From Brevundimonas sp. (GTDB taxonomy: Bacteria; Pseudomonadota; Alphaproteobacteria; Caulobacterales; Caulobacteraceae): a DNA stretch of 64,000 bases. Numbering within the stretch: position 1 is the first letter of the stretch; each line of letters opens with the position of its first letter. Under the pieces are notes generated by a model. It made no database searches. It saw only the letters and a program-made list of their open reading frames with translations, and was not told where the DNA came from. Below, piece after piece: positions 1 to 11,097 of this stretch. The stretch is taken from positions 1 to 64,000 of the forward strand of contig NZ_JAIXTC010000017.1 in assembly GCF_027484365.1 (NCBI RefSeq), read 5' to 3'. Position numbers and translations under genes: made by a program.

Positions 1-228
1 GACGCGCCAGTTCGGGTTGAACCGGTAGCCCAGACGCGCGAACGCGGCCCAGCCGTCGTTCACTTCGGCGTTCCAGTTCACGCCGTTGCCGGACGCTTCC
101 AGGTTGATGTCGTCGATCTTGTGGTAACCGGCGTCGATCGCGCCGTACCAGCCGTCCGGCTCAGCCGAAGCAGCACCAGCGGCGAAAAGCCCCGCGGCCG
201 CGACGCTGGCGAGAAGTTTCAGCTTCAT
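1..228 (-). CDS. OmpA-family outer membrane protein, partial (3' end outside window)
   Basis: The first 76 residues are visible. They begin with a Sec signal peptide: basic start MKLKLL, an Ala-rich core and an AxA cleavage site (AAGAASA then EPDGW). The mature start, EPDGWYGAIDAGYHKID, followed by an alternating aromatic/polar strand pattern and LGYRFNPNWRV, is typical of the N-terminal eight-stranded beta-barrel of OmpA-like porins. A C-terminal peptidoglycan-binding domain would lie beyond the left edge and is not seen. The gene reads left from a 195-bp spacer shared with the divergent SDR gene. Family assignment rests only on the barrel start. Confidence 0.75.
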   Translation of the reverse strand, partial: MKLKLLASVAAAGLFAAGAASAEPDGWYGAIDAGYHKIDDINLEASGNGVNWNAEVNDGWAAFARLGYRFNPNWRV

Positions 229-423
229 GTCAGTCCTCATATCGTTGAATGCCTAAAGGCCACGCTTACACGTGACACTCACCGGGCCGAACGGCAGAGT
301 TGGCCCGGGGTTCCTCATTTCGGTTCGCAATACGGCGACTGTGGCGCCGTTTCAACACATATCCCCCCCTTGGCGAGCCGCCGCAGGCTGATATGGGGTG
401 ATCAACGATAAGGGAGACCTCAG

Positions 424-1329
424 ATGGCAATGCGATTCGACGGCAAGGTGGCGATCGTGACCGGAGCGGGCGGGGGGCTCGGGAGAGAGCATGCTCTGGC
501 CCTGGCCGCGCGGGGCGCGAAGGTCGTAGTCAATGACCTCGGCGTGGCGCGGGACGGCGCGGGATCCTCGACCAGTCCGGCCGAGGCTGTCGTGGCCGAA
601 ATCCAGGCTGCGGGCGGCGAGGCCATGGCCAACGGCGCCTCGGTCACGGACTACGAGGCCGTGAAGGCGATGGTAGCCGAGGCGACCGCGCGGTGGGGGT
701 CGGTCGACATTCTTGTCAACAACGCCGGCGTTCTGCGGGACAAGTCGTTCGCCAAGATGGAGATCGAGGATTTCCGCTTCGTCGTCGACGTTCACCTGAT
801 GGGAGCGGTGAACTGCACGAAGGCGGTGTGGGACGGGATGCGCGAGCGGAACTATGGCCGCATCGTCATGACCACCTCGTCGTCGGGCCTGTACGGCAAT
901 TTCGGCCAGGCCAACTACGGCGCGGCCAAGATGGCGGTGGTCGGCTTCATGCAGACCCTCGCCATCGAGGGCGCCAAGAACGACATCCGGGTCAACTGCC
1001 TGGCCCCGACGGCCCACACCCGCATGACCGAGGACCTCGGCGCGGCCCTGCCCCTCGAAGCCCTTGGGCCGGAACTCGTTTCGCCGGGCCTGCTGTATCT
1101 TGTCAGTCAGGAGGCGCCTACGCGCTGCATCCTCGGCGCCGGCGCCGGCGGGTTCGAGCGGGCCTACGTGACCCTGACACAGGGCGTCCGGATCGTCGGC
1201 GAGGACGCTCCGGAGCAGGTCGCGGCGCAGTTTGAGGCCATCTCTGACCGTACCGGCGAGATCGTGCCGGAGATGGGCGCCGCCCAGGGTATGATCGAAC
1301 TGTCCAAGGCCCAGAAGGCTCATTCCTGA
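424..1329 (+). CDS. SDR-family (3R)-hydroxyacyl-CoA dehydrogenase-like oxidoreductase
   Basis: A 301-residue short-chain dehydrogenase. The cofactor motif TGAGGGLG is at residues 13-20 and NNAG at 99-102. The catalytic Ser is in the 152-154 run, and YxxxK is Tyr165/Lys169. The long beta2-alpha2 region ([16 protein letters not shown]) resembles the dehydrogenase unit of peroxisomal multifunctional enzyme type 2, so a 3-hydroxyacyl-CoA substrate is likely. The start follows GGGAGACC. A thiolase gene lies 115 bp downstream on the same strand, which suggests both act in fatty-acid or related acyl-CoA breakdown. The exact substrate is not known. Confidence 0.85.
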   Translation: MAMRFDGKVAIVTGAGGGLGREHALALAARGAKVVVNDLGVARDGAGSSTSPAEAVVAEIQAAGGEAMANGASVTDYEAVKAMVAEATARWGSVDILVNNAGVLRDKSFAKMEIEDFRFVVDVHLMGAVNCTKAVWDGMRERNYGRIVMTTSSSGLYGNFGQANYGAAKMAVVGFMQTLAIEGAKNDIRVNCLAPTAHTRMTEDLGAALPLEALGPELVSPGLLYLVSQEAPTRCILGAGAGGFERAYVTLTQGVRIVGEDAPEQVAAQFEAISDRTGEIVPEMGAAQGMIELSKAQKAHS

Positions 1330-1444
1330 CACGTCAAACCGGTCAATAATCTGGTCAACAAGCGGTCAGTCAAACTGGCCAGGAATCTGGTCAATCCGAC
1401 CAACAGAATCGTCAAGGTCGCCAAAGTCGACCGACAGGGAGAGA

Positions 1445-2752
<1,308 letters not shown>

Positions 2753-2810
2753 ACAGTCTTCAAAGCCCGGGCGGTTCGAGAGTCACCAAGACAACGGCGG
2801 CGTCGAGGGT

Positions 2811-3512
2811 TCAGTGATCCTCGACGCCGAACTGTTCCCGCAGATGGGCGCGCCATTTCGCGCGCAAGCCGGCGGGTCGCGCCGGGTAGCGTTCGTCCAG
2901 AACCTCGGCGACCAGCACCCGGTCGGTCCGGAACATGCGAAAATCGTCGCGGGTCTCGCACCAGGCGGCGACGATCCGGGTGGTCTCCCGATAGGCAACC
3001 GAGAAGGGCCAGATGGTCCGGCGCGTCTCGACCCCCTTCTCGTCCCTGTAGTGGAGTGCGACCTTCCGCGCCGCATGGATGGCGCCGCGCACGGCAGCCA
3101 TGTCGATGGTCTCGGGCAGGACGTTCCAGCTCCTGGGCGCGCCCAGGGCCGGCTCCAGCACCACCGGCCGCAGCCGTTCGGGCACGGTGGAGGCGATCTT
3201 GGCGATCAGGTCGCGGGCGGCGCGGGCCAGGGCCGGGTCTCCCCTGCCCGCCACCCACTGGGCGCCCAGTACAGCGGCCTCCACCTCGTCAGAGGTCAGC
3301 ATCAGGGGCGGCATGTCGAAGCCCGAGTCCAGTACATAGCCGATGCCGGCCTCGCCCCGGATCGGCACGCGCTGGGCCATCAGGGCGGCGATGTCCCGAT
3401 AGACGCTGCGTTTGGAGGTCTCGAGTTCGGTCGCAATCGCTTCCGCCGTTACGGGCTGCGAGCTCCTGCGCAGGAGCTGAACGATCTGGAACAGACGGTC
3501 TGCGCGTCTCAT
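2811..3512 (-). CDS. YafY/DeoR-type transcriptional regulator with WYL domain
   Basis: A 233-residue cytosolic regulator. The N-terminal winged helix (MRRADRLFQIVQLLRR, then a turn and TSKRSVYRDIAAL at about 31-43) is the usual HTH_11 of this family. A WYL-type ligand-sensing domain follows, including a variant core AWCETRDDFRMFRTDRV. The start at 3512 is preceded by AGGGAAG; an upstream in-frame start would lack this site and would run into a hairpin repeat. It is divergent from the glutathione-transferase gene and may regulate it, but no operator is apparent. Confidence 0.85.
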   Translation of the reverse strand: MRRADRLFQIVQLLRRSSQPVTAEAIATELETSKRSVYRDIAALMAQRVPIRGEAGIGYVLDSGFDMPPLMLTSDEVEAAVLGAQWVAGRGDPALARAARDLIAKIASTVPERLRPVVLEPALGAPRSWNVLPETIDMAAVRGAIHAARKVALHYRDEKGVETRRTIWPFSVAYRETTRIVAAWCETRDDFRMFRTDRVLVAEVLDERYPARPAGLRAKWRAHLREQFGVEDH

Positions 3513-3525
3513 CGGCTTCCCTGGT

Positions 3526-3565
3526 ACGCTATCGCTCGACGCGCGGCGTCTCACTGCTTGAGCGT
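3526..3565. repeat. two-stem hairpin repeat, copy A
   Basis: Outer stem ACGCT (3526-3530) pairs with AGCGT (3561-3565). Inner stem GACGC/GCGTC closes on a GCG loop. The conserved inner single-stranded parts are ATCGCTC on the left and TCACTGCTTG on the right. It lies between the divergent WYL regulator and glutathione-transferase genes. It belongs to the seven-copy family discussed in the findings. Confidence 0.8.
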
Positions 3566-3662
3566 CCCGTACCGGACGACTGCTGACAGCATGCTGGCAG
3601 CAGGGTGGCGGTAGTCAATCTCCGTGGCCGGCGAGGGCGCTCGGCCGATGGGAGAGATCGAC

Positions 3663-4274
3663 ATGCTGACCCTGTTTCACGCCCCGAAATCGCGTTCATC
3701 GCGCCTGGTCTGGCTGATCGAGGAACTGGGGGCCGATTGCCACATCGAGTACGTCGACATCCGCCGCATGATGGACGGTTCAGGCGCGCCCGACCCGAGG
3801 AACCCGCACCCGGACGGCAAGGTCCCGGCCCTGATTCACGACGGCTCCCTGATCACCGAGTCAGCGGCGGTCGCCCTCTACCTGACCGGCCTGCATCCGG
3901 AGGCCGGGCTGGGCTTCCCGCAGAGCTCGCCGCATCGCGGCCCCCTCCTGACCTGGATCTGCTGGGCCGCAGGCGAATTGGAGCCGGCCCTGTGGAGCGA
4001 GATCACTGGACAGACCAAGCGCGATGTCTTCGCCCTTGAGCGTTACGAGGCGGCCATGGCGCGGATTCTCGAATCGCTTTGGGTCGGGCCGTACCTGATG
4101 GGCGACCGGTTCACCGTCGCCGACGTCATGATCGGCGCGTCGATGAGCTGGGGCCGGGAGCATCTGCCGGACAGCCCGCTGATCGACGACTATCTGGCGC
4201 GCATCCAGGCGCGGCCGGCCTACAGGCGCGCGATGGCACGGGACGGCGCGACCGCCCACAGCGCGGCGGCCTGA
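3663..4274 (+). CDS. glutathione S-transferase family protein
   Basis: A 203-residue cytosolic GST. The N-terminal thioredoxin-like half starts MLTLFHAPKSRSSRLVWLIEELG, and the glutathione-binding DGKVPALIHDG...ITESAAVALYL (cis-Pro and SNAIL/ESAA motif) lies at about 48-75. The all-helical C-terminal half contains FTVADVMIG, the usual N-capping box. The start at 3663 follows GGGAGA at an 8-9 bp distance; longer in-frame starts are not supported by a ribosome site. The substrate is unknown. Confidence 0.88.
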   Translation: MLTLFHAPKSRSSRLVWLIEELGADCHIEYVDIRRMMDGSGAPDPRNPHPDGKVPALIHDGSLITESAAVALYLTGLHPEAGLGFPQSSPHRGPLLTWICWAAGELEPALWSEITGQTKRDVFALERYEAAMARILESLWVGPYLMGDRFTVADVMIGASMSWGREHLPDSPLIDDYLARIQARPAYRRAMARDGATAHSAAA

Positions 4275-4277
4275 CCG

Positions 4278-5702
4278 TCAGGCCGCGTCCGCACGCGTGT
4301 GAAAGGGCGCGTCCCCGTCGCCGACGATCTCCACCGCGTTCAGGGCGCCGACGAAGCTGTCACGCCAGATCCCGACGTCGGTGTCGCGCACGACCTGCAT
4401 CAGGGCGGCCCATTTCCGGACCCGCTCCGACAGCGGCATCGTCAGGGCCTTCTTGATCGCCTCCGCCACCTCCTCGCGGCTGAACGGATTGACCAGCAGG
4501 GCCTCGCCCATCTGTTCTGCGGCGCCGGCGAAGCGCGAAAGGATCAGGACGCCCGGATCGTCGGGGTTCTGTGCGGCGACATATTCCTTGGCCACCAGGT
4601 TCATGCCGTCGCGCAAGGGCGTGACCAGACAGACCTTGGCGGCGCGATAGATGCCGGCCAGCTGATCGCGGCGATAGGACCGGTTCAGATAGCGGATCGG
4701 CTGCCAGTCCATGTCGGCGAACTCGCCGTTGATCCGGCCCGCCAGGGCGTCCAGACGCGCCCGGATATCCTGGTAGGTGTCGACGTCGTCGCGACTGATC
4801 GGCGTGACCTGCACCAGGAAGACGTCGGCGCGCATGTCGGGATTGTCGAACAGAAACTGCTCATAGCCGAGCATCCGCTCTTCCAGCCCCTTGGAATAGT
4901 CGAGCCGATCGACACCCACCATCATTGAGCGGAAGGCGGCCGAGGCCGCCATACGGTCATAGGTGCGGGTGCCTTCGCGTGAGTTCCGGGCATCGATGAA
5001 GGCCTGAACGTCGATGCCGATGGGGAAGACGCCGATCTGGACCCGACGCCCGAACGCCTCGAGCCCTCCGTAGCCGGACAGTTCGCCCCGCGCCTCGGAA
5101 ATCACGTAGTCGCGGAACAGATCGAGCCATTCCTGGGTCTGGAATCCGATGAGATCGTAGGCGAACAGACTTTCGACGAGCCGCCTGTGGTGCGGGAGGG
5201 TCACCAGCAATTGCCGCACCGGCCAGGGCGTATGAAGGAAAAAGCCGATCCGGTTCCTGATCCCCAACCGCCTCAGATCCCGGGCCATCGGGATCAGGTG
5301 GTAGTCATGGATCCAGATGACGTCGTCCGGTTCGATCAGGGGCGCAAGAACCTCTGCGAACCTCCGGTTCACCCGCTCATAGCCCTCGCCGTATGACCGC
5401 TCGTAGGCGGTCAGATCGACGCGATGGTGGAACAGGGGCCACAGGGTCTTGTTGGCATAGCCGTTATAGTATTCCTCGACGTCCTGGGCCTCCAGATCCA
5501 CCAGGGCGACGGTGACACCGGCGCGGTCCTCGTATTTGAGATCGCCCGTGAAATGGTCTGTCGTCTCTCCCGACCAGCCGAACCACAGCCCGTCGTATTT
5601 CCGCAGCGCCGCAGACAGGGCCATGGCCAGTCCGCCTGCGGATCCCGCAGCGGGATCGACAGGGGCGGAAACGCGGTTCGAAACGACGATCAATCTACTC
5701 AT
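4278..5702 (-). CDS. otsA: alpha,alpha-trehalose-phosphate synthase (UDP-forming)
   Basis: A 474-residue GT20 enzyme that makes trehalose-6-phosphate from UDP-glucose and glucose-6-phosphate. Visible signatures are RLIVVSNRV at the start, GGLAMAL, IHDYHLIPMARDLR, FFLHTPWPV, VGVDRLDYSKGLEER in the nucleotide-sugar site, and LVAKEYVAAQ near the end. The ATG at 5702 gives the usual N-terminus; a TTG four codons upstream is less likely. It is the last gene of a leftward group otsB - GH15 - otsA, 72 bp after the GH15 gene. Trehalose serves as osmoprotectant and reserve. Confidence 0.95.
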   Translation of the reverse strand: MSRLIVVSNRVSAPVDPAAGSAGGLAMALSAALRKYDGLWFGWSGETTDHFTGDLKYEDRAGVTVALVDLEAQDVEEYYNGYANKTLWPLFHHRVDLTAYERSYGEGYERVNRRFAEVLAPLIEPDDVIWIHDYHLIPMARDLRRLGIRNRIGFFLHTPWPVRQLLVTLPHHRRLVESLFAYDLIGFQTQEWLDLFRDYVISEARGELSGYGGLEAFGRRVQIGVFPIGIDVQAFIDARNSREGTRTYDRMAASAAFRSMMVGVDRLDYSKGLEERMLGYEQFLFDNPDMRADVFLVQVTPISRDDVDTYQDIRARLDALAGRINGEFADMDWQPIRYLNRSYRRDQLAGIYRAAKVCLVTPLRDGMNLVAKEYVAAQNPDDPGVLILSRFAGAAEQMGEALLVNPFSREEVAEAIKKALTMPLSERVRKWAALMQVVRDTDVGIWRDSFVGALNAVEIVGDGDAPFHTRADAA

Positions 5703-5774
5703 TGCGATCGACAACGTTGCAACGAAGCGAAAAGATCAAACGCGAAGTCGTGACCGGGAGGGCGGACGCACGTC

Positions 5775-7577
5775 TCATCGCACGTCCGTCCACGACCGGC
5801 TGAGCAGGACCGCGCAGTTGATGATCCCGACCAGCGAATAGGTCTGCGGATAGTTGCCCCACAATTCGTTGTCGCCGAGCGAGATATCCTCCGACAGCAA
5901 GCCCGCATGGGTCCGGCGGCTGAGCATCTGCTCGAAGATCTCCCGGGCCTCCTCCGTCCGTCCGTTCAGGTGGAGGGCCTCGATGAACCAGAAGGTGCAG
6001 AAGTTGAACGCCGTCTCCGGCTCGCCGAAATCGTCGGGCTCGACGTAGCGGAACAGGTAGGGCCCCTTCTTCAGATCCCGTTCGATCGCATCGAAGGTCG
6101 CGACCTGGCGGGGATCCTGCGGGTCCAGAAAGCCCAGATCGACGAGTTGCAGCAGCGAGGCGTCCAGCTCCATCCCACCGAAGCTTGCGCCGAAACGGCC
6201 CTCCTGCGGAATGAAGGCCTCCTTCTCGATCCGCTCACGGATGATCCGGGCGCGATCCCGCCAGACCTCGGCGCGCAGGTTCAGCCCCAGCTGGTCCGCC
6301 GCCTTCGACAGGCGATCGCAGGCGGCCCAGCACATGACCGACGAATAGGTGTGCACCCGGGCGATGGTCCGGAACTCCCACAGGCCCGCATCAGTCTGAT
6401 CGTGCATGGCGAAGGCCCGTTCGCCGACCTTCTCAAGGGCATGGAAATCATCCACCGTGCCCGGCCGCAGCAGGCGCTGGTCGTAGAAGGACTGGACCAG
6501 AGGCAGGACGATCTGTCCGTAAACGTCGTGTTGCAGGTGCTCGCGCGCCTGGTTTCCGACGCGCACGGGCTTCATCCCGCGATAGCCCTCGACAGAGGTG
6601 ACGATCCGCTCGTCGATGTCTTCTTCAAGGCCGACCCCATAGACGGGCTGGACGTGCCCTCCGCCCGAGGAATCGACCAGATTCCTCAGATAGACGAGGT
6701 AGTTTTCCAGCATATCGACTGCGCCGAGCCGGTTCAGCGCCCGTACCGTGTAATAGGCGTCGCGGATCCAGCAGTAGCGATAGTCCCAGTTGCGCCCGCT
6801 CTCGGGAAACTCGGGCACCGAGGTCGTCATGGCCGCGACGATGGCCCCCGTCTCCTCATAGGCGCAGAGCTTCAGCGTGATCGCCGCCCGGATCACCGCC
6901 TCCTGATAGTCCAGAGGGATGTAAAGGGTGCGGACCCAGTCCTTCCAGTAGGCGACGGTGCGATCCAGGGTCGCCGCGACACCCGGCCCGACCTCCTGGT
7001 CGTAGCCCTCGTCCGGCCCGAGAAAGAAGGTCAGGGACCGTTCAAGCCGGAATATCCGCTCTTCCAGCACGTGGGACACAGGGCAGTCCGTGGTCAGGCG
7101 AAGGGTGACCTCGCTGCACAGGTAGCGGATGTGGTTCGAACCGGACGTCAGGTCCGCCCGGCGGGCGCCCCAGTCGGCGGAGGGGCGCAACCGCACCCGG
7201 ATTCGCGGCGCCCCGTCCAGGGGCCGGACGATCCGCGCGAAGGCCAGAGGCCGGTAGGTCCGCGAGTGTTTCCGGTGTCGGGGCGCGAAATCGATGATCT
7301 CCACCGCGGCCCCGTCCTCGGCCGTCAGCACGGTGCGCAGGACGGGCGTATTGTCGGCATAGGCCTGGCTGACGTGTTTCAGACCCTCCAGTTCGATGTC
7401 CCAGAAGCCGTGCTCCGGGGCCTCGCCGTTCATCAGGGCCGAAAAGACCGGATCGCCGTCCACGCGGGGCGCGCAGGCCCAGACGAACCGGCCGTTGCGA
7501 TCGATCAGGGCCGAAAGGGCGCAGTTGCCGATGGGCGCGAGATCCAGCGAAGGGCGCAGGGCCGAGGCCATGGTCAC
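5775..7577 (-). CDS. glycoside hydrolase family 15 protein (glucoamylase/trehalase-like)
   Basis: A 600-residue protein with the N-terminal TREH_N beta-sandwich (starting LAPIGNCALSALIDRNGRFVW) and a C-terminal (alpha/alpha)6 barrel. The GH15 hallmark RNWDYRYCWIRDAYYTVRAL is at about 265-285. Bacterial GH15 proteins next to otsAB include trehalases and glucoamylases, so trehalose or alpha-glucan hydrolysis is the likely role. The GTG start at 7577 overlaps the otsB stop in a GTGA tetranucleotide, showing translational coupling. An ATG two codons later is the alternative. No signal peptide is seen, so it acts in the cytosol. Confidence 0.88.
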   Translation of the reverse strand: MTMASALRPSLDLAPIGNCALSALIDRNGRFVWACAPRVDGDPVFSALMNGEAPEHGFWDIELEGLKHVSQAYADNTPVLRTVLTAEDGAAVEIIDFAPRHRKHSRTYRPLAFARIVRPLDGAPRIRVRLRPSADWGARRADLTSGSNHIRYLCSEVTLRLTTDCPVSHVLEERIFRLERSLTFFLGPDEGYDQEVGPGVAATLDRTVAYWKDWVRTLYIPLDYQEAVIRAAITLKLCAYEETGAIVAAMTTSVPEFPESGRNWDYRYCWIRDAYYTVRALNRLGAVDMLENYLVYLRNLVDSSGGGHVQPVYGVGLEEDIDERIVTSVEGYRGMKPVRVGNQAREHLQHDVYGQIVLPLVQSFYDQRLLRPGTVDDFHALEKVGERAFAMHDQTDAGLWEFRTIARVHTYSSVMCWAACDRLSKAADQLGLNLRAEVWRDRARIIRERIEKEAFIPQEGRFGASFGGMELDASLLQLVDLGFLDPQDPRQVATFDAIERDLKKGPYLFRYVEPDDFGEPETAFNFCTFWFIEALHLNGRTEEAREIFEQMLSRRTHAGLLSEDISLGDNELWGNYPQTYSLVGIINCAVLLSRSWTDVR

Positions 7578-8344
7578 TGTCCCGCCTCCGCTGCGACGGC
7601 CTCAAGCCAGTCCATCACGGTCGCGACGTCGCGCAGGCCGTAGCGCGCCGCGGTCGCCCGGTGCGGACCGACAAGAACCCCGAACCCGCCGAGCGCCCCG
7701 GCGGCGCGAAAACCCGCCTCGTCGGTCAGGTCGTCGCCGACCATGACCGGCGTCGCCCCCGCGAACGGCGGCTCCGCCATGAAGGCCGTGACGGCTCCGC
7801 CCTTGTCGGCGCCGGGGGTCCGGAGTTCCAGCACCATATGGCCGGGCTGGAGTGTCAGGCCGCTGGTGTCGGCCAGTTCGCGCGCCAGGACGAGGGCCTC
7901 ATCCGCGCTGGCGGGCGACTGCCGATAGTGGAGGCCGGCCGAAATCCCCTTGTCCTCGACGAGGACTCCGGGCCGGTCGGCGGCGAAGCGCTGGAAGGCG
8001 GCCAGGGCCTGGGCGACCCCGGGCGCCGCCGGGGGACGATCGACCATTCCGTCCCGGCGGCGACGTTCGAGCCCGTGTACGCCGGCGGCGGAAAGAGCGG
8101 CCCGGCCGGCGATCCGGTCGATCTCATCCAGCGTCCGTCCACTGACGACCGCAAGGCGACCGTCGAGCGCGTGATCCAGCCGTCTCAGGACTGCGGTTCG
8201 CCTCGGATCCGCCATGACGGCGTCCGGCGTCGGCGCCATCGGGGCCAGAACCCCGTCGAGGTCGAGAAACAGCGCCAGCGACTGCGCCAGCGCCACAGGG
8301 GGCGCGGGAAGGGCTTCGGCGAGCGTTCCGGTGTCTGACGGCAT
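7574..8344 (-). CDS. otsB: trehalose-6-phosphate phosphatase
   Basis: A 256-residue HAD-superfamily phosphatase that removes phosphate from trehalose-6-phosphate. The nucleophile motif FLDLDGVLAP has Asp28 and Asp30. VVSGRTLDEID is motif II, and the acidic motif GDDLTDEAGF is at about 203-212. It is the first gene of the trehalose group, read from the 226-bp spacer in front of the kdsD-like gene. Together with otsA it completes the OtsAB pathway. Confidence 0.94.
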   Translation of the reverse strand: MPSDTGTLAEALPAPPVALAQSLALFLDLDGVLAPMAPTPDAVMADPRRTAVLRRLDHALDGRLAVVSGRTLDEIDRIAGRAALSAAGVHGLERRRRDGMVDRPPAAPGVAQALAAFQRFAADRPGVLVEDKGISAGLHYRQSPASADEALVLARELADTSGLTLQPGHMVLELRTPGADKGGAVTAFMAEPPFAGATPVMVGDDLTDEAGFRAAGALGGFGVLVGPHRATAARYGLRDVATVMDWLEAVAAEAGQ

Positions 8345-8570
8345 GAAAATCCAGGTGAGTTGGCGGTCCCCTCAGCCTCAACGCGCCCGTCCGGCAAAGG
8401 TTGAGCGGTTTCGGCCTGAACTTCCGGTACGGTGGTCCGTCACCCTTGCGACCTTCCATGTCGCTCCATTGTGAAACCCCGCCGGATGGGGCAATTCCGC
8501 CGCACGACAACGACAGACGCCCGCCGCGCGCCGCGCCGGCTGAAAGGGCGCCGCATCAGAAGGACGGCTC

Positions 8571-9566
8571 ATGCCCCTCGACGCCCCCGCCTCCCCACCC
8601 GAAGCCGTCGGCGCCATGACCGATCGCGCGCGCGAGGTGATCCGGCTGAACATCGAGGCCCTGCAGGCGCTCGAACGGACGGTAGACGCCAGCATCGCAC
8701 GCGCTTGCGACGTCATCCTGTCGCGACCCGGCTATGTCGTTGTCACCGGCATGGGCAAATCGGGCCACATCGGCGGAAAGATCGCGGCCACCCTCGCCTC
8801 CACCGGCACCAACGCCTTCTTCGTCCACCCCGCCGAGATGAGTCACGGCGACCTGGGCATGCTGCGCGGGGACACGACCCTGCTGGCGATCTCAAGCTCG
8901 GGCGAGAGCCGCGAACTGCGCGATCCCCTGCTGTTCTGCCAGCGCAACAACATTCCGGTCATCGGCATGACCCAACGCGGGTCGTCGTTCCTCGCCCGCA
9001 TGTCCGCGGTGCCCCTGGTGATGCCCAGCGTGGCCGAGGCCTGCGCCAACGGCCTGGCGCCCACCACCTCGACCCTCATGACCCTCGCGCTCGGCGATGC
9101 CCTCGCCATGGTGCTGATGGACCGACGCGGCTTCTCGGCGACCGATTTCGGCATGCACCACCCGGGCGGATCGCTGGGCATGAGCCTGCAGAGCGTACGC
9201 GAATGGATGGGCGACAATCACGCACCGCCGCCGACCGTTCCGCTGGACGCCGTCTTCGCCGACCTCGTCGCCCGCATCACCGAGGGTCGGAAGGGGGCGG
9301 TCGCCGTTCTCGACGAAGACGGAACACTGGCCGGAATGATCACCGACGGCGACATCCGCCGCGCCTTCGCCCAGGATATCGGTCGGATCACAGCAGCCGA
9401 CATCATGAGCAAGTCGCCGATCACCGTCACGCCCGACCAGCGGATGAGCGACGTCGTCGACCTGCTGACCGCCAACAAGATCACGAATCTGTTCGTCGTG
9501 GTGGACGACAGGCCAGTCGCCATCGTCCACATCGCCGAACTGATGCAGGCGGGTTACGTCTCCTGA
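8571..9566 (+). CDS. kdsD: KpsF/GutQ family sugar-phosphate isomerase (D-arabinose-5-phosphate isomerase)
   Basis: A 331-residue protein: an N-terminal SIS domain (VVTGMGKSGHIGGKIAATL at about 56-74, SSSGESREL at about 108-116) followed by two CBS domains. The family converts ribulose-5-phosphate to arabinose-5-phosphate, the precursor of Kdo for lipopolysaccharide and some capsules. The ATG at 8571 follows AGAAGGA. Its position ahead of glycosyltransferase and export genes fits either core Kdo synthesis or a KpsF-like capsule role. The symbol is the usual one for this family. Confidence 0.9.
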   Translation: MPLDAPASPPEAVGAMTDRAREVIRLNIEALQALERTVDASIARACDVILSRPGYVVVTGMGKSGHIGGKIAATLASTGTNAFFVHPAEMSHGDLGMLRGDTTLLAISSSGESRELRDPLLFCQRNNIPVIGMTQRGSSFLARMSAVPLVMPSVAEACANGLAPTTSTLMTLALGDALAMVLMDRRGFSATDFGMHHPGGSLGMSLQSVREWMGDNHAPPPTVPLDAVFADLVARITEGRKGAVAVLDEDGTLAGMITDGDIRRAFAQDIGRITAADIMSKSPITVTPDQRMSDVVDLLTANKITNLFVVVDDRPVAIVHIAELMQAGYVS

Positions 9567-9669
9567 CAGCGGTTCGCTTGCAGTTGACCCCTGCCGGGCA
9601 AGGGTCTACCCCGCAAGCCAGCCGCGCGACGCTGCCGCCGGTCCGGAAAAACCACGCCGAAGGCTGGAT

Positions 9670-11097
9670 TTGGATACGTCGCCTGATGTCGCGGAGCGGT
9701 CCCTTCGCGCTGATCTTCCAAGCGTTTTCGTGAGCGACACGCCTACGACGCCGGCAGGCGCGTCAAGTGTCGCCCCGGATGCGAAGTCGCGGGCCACGAT
9801 TTGCGTCGACGGGTTCAACATCGCCATGGCCAGGGGATCGGGCATCGCCACCTATGGCCGCAACCTGCTGTCGACCCTGGGCCGGCTCGGGATGGACGGG
9901 CAGGTCTTGTACGGTCCGGTCGCCAGGCGGTCTTCCAGCAATGTCGTGAACGAAGCCGCCCTGGTCGATCCCGACCGCCCGGGTCCGAAGGTCAAGAAGT
10001 TCGAGCGCTTTCTGCGCACCTATACCAGCCGGTTCGGTCAGTCGGCCTGGCCGATCAAGCCCAGCGGCGAAGTCGTCTGGCCGTCACGTGGCGGCGGGCG
10101 GCCTGAAGCGAGCGCCTACTGGGCGGCCCGGGATCTGTTTCATATCTCGAACCGCTGCTTCAACGCCTACGGCAAGGAGACGCCGGTTGATTTCGCCGCC
10201 TCGGACGAGATCAAGCGACCGGACGCCATGCAGTGGACCGCAACCCTGCCGCTTTATGCGCGGGGCGTGCCCAACATCTACACGATCCACGACCTGATCC
10301 CGCTGCGCCTTCCGCACACGACGCTGGACGACAAGGCGACCTACCTGGCGCTGTGCAAGATGATCGCCCGGCGCGCCGACCACATCGCAGTGGTTTCAGA
10401 GACAACGCGCCAGGACGTGATCCGCCTGCTGGACGTGTCGGAGGACAGGGTCACCAACACCTATCAGGCCGTGGACCTGCCCGAGGCCCTCACCGGCCGC
10501 AGCCAGGAAGATGTGACCATAGAGCTGGAGGGTGTCTTCGACCTCGGCTGGAAAGAGTATTTCCTCCATTTCGGCGCCATCGAGCCCAAGAAGAACCTCG
10601 GCCGCATCGTCGAGGCCTATCTGGCCTCGGGTGTGGAAACGCCGCTGGTCATCGTCGGCGGCCGCGCATGGCTGGACGAGGGCGAGACCGCGCTCCTGAA
10701 CCAGGTCATGCGGGACGGCGGCCCCAGCGCCCAGCGCATCCGACGCTACGAGTACATGCCGTTCTCCCTGCTGATCAGTCTGATCCGCGGAGCGAAGGCG
10801 ACGCTGTTCCCGTCGCTCTATGAAGGCTTCGGCCTGCCGGTGCTCGAGTCCATGGCCCTGTCCACCGCCGTCCTGACCTCTACCGGCGGCTCCCTGCCGG
10901 AAGTCGCGGGCGACGCGGCCGTCATCGTCGATCCCTATGACGTCCAGGCCATGACGCGGGGTCTCCGCGCCCTGGACGGCGACGAGGCGATGCGGGACGA
11001 CCTGGTCCGCCGGGGCCTGACGCAGTCCGCGAAATTCTCGGTCGAAGCCTACCAGGGACGGCTGTCCGCAATGTACGGCCGCATCGGCCTCTCGTGA
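9670..11097 (+). CDS. family 4 glycosyltransferase
   Basis: A 475-residue GT-B fold transferase. The Rossmann start CVDGFNIAMARGSGIATYGRN is preceded by about 43 residues with no clear role. The C-terminal donor-binding half has FGAIEPKKNLGRIVEAY and PSLYEGFGLPVLESMA, the EGFG-x6-E retaining-enzyme motif. The TTG start at 9670 has GAAGG six bases upstream; a GTG at 9730 is possible. It overlaps the next transferase by four bases (GTGA). It is likely to add a hexose in an exported polysaccharide, but the acceptor is unknown. Confidence 0.85.
   Translation: MDTSPDVAERSLRADLPSVFVSDTPTTPAGASSVAPDAKSRATICVDGFNIAMARGSGIATYGRNLLSTLGRLGMDGQVLYGPVARRSSSNVVNEAALVDPDRPGPKVKKFERFLRTYTSRFGQSAWPIKPSGEVVWPSRGGGRPEASAYWAARDLFHISNRCFNAYGKETPVDFAASDEIKRPDAMQWTATLPLYARGVPNIYTIHDLIPLRLPHTTLDDKATYLALCKMIARRADHIAVVSETTRQDVIRLLDVSEDRVTNTYQAVDLPEALTGRSQEDVTIELEGVFDLGWKEYFLHFGAIEPKKNLGRIVEAYLASGVETPLVIVGGRAWLDEGETALLNQVMRDGGPSAQRIRRYEYMPFSLLISLIRGAKATLFPSLYEGFGLPVLESMALSTAVLTSTGGSLPEVAGDAAVIVDPYDVQAMTRGLRALDGDEAMRDDLVRRGLTQSAKFSVEAYQGRLSAMYGRIGLS

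Noticed and set aside
352..1332. Long reading frame opposite the SDR gene
   Set aside because: It mirrors the SDR gene on the other strand, which has full motif support; high GC keeps antisense frames open. The same reasoning removed frames opposite thiolase, otsA, GH15, uxaC, the helicase, terminase-connector and tail genes.
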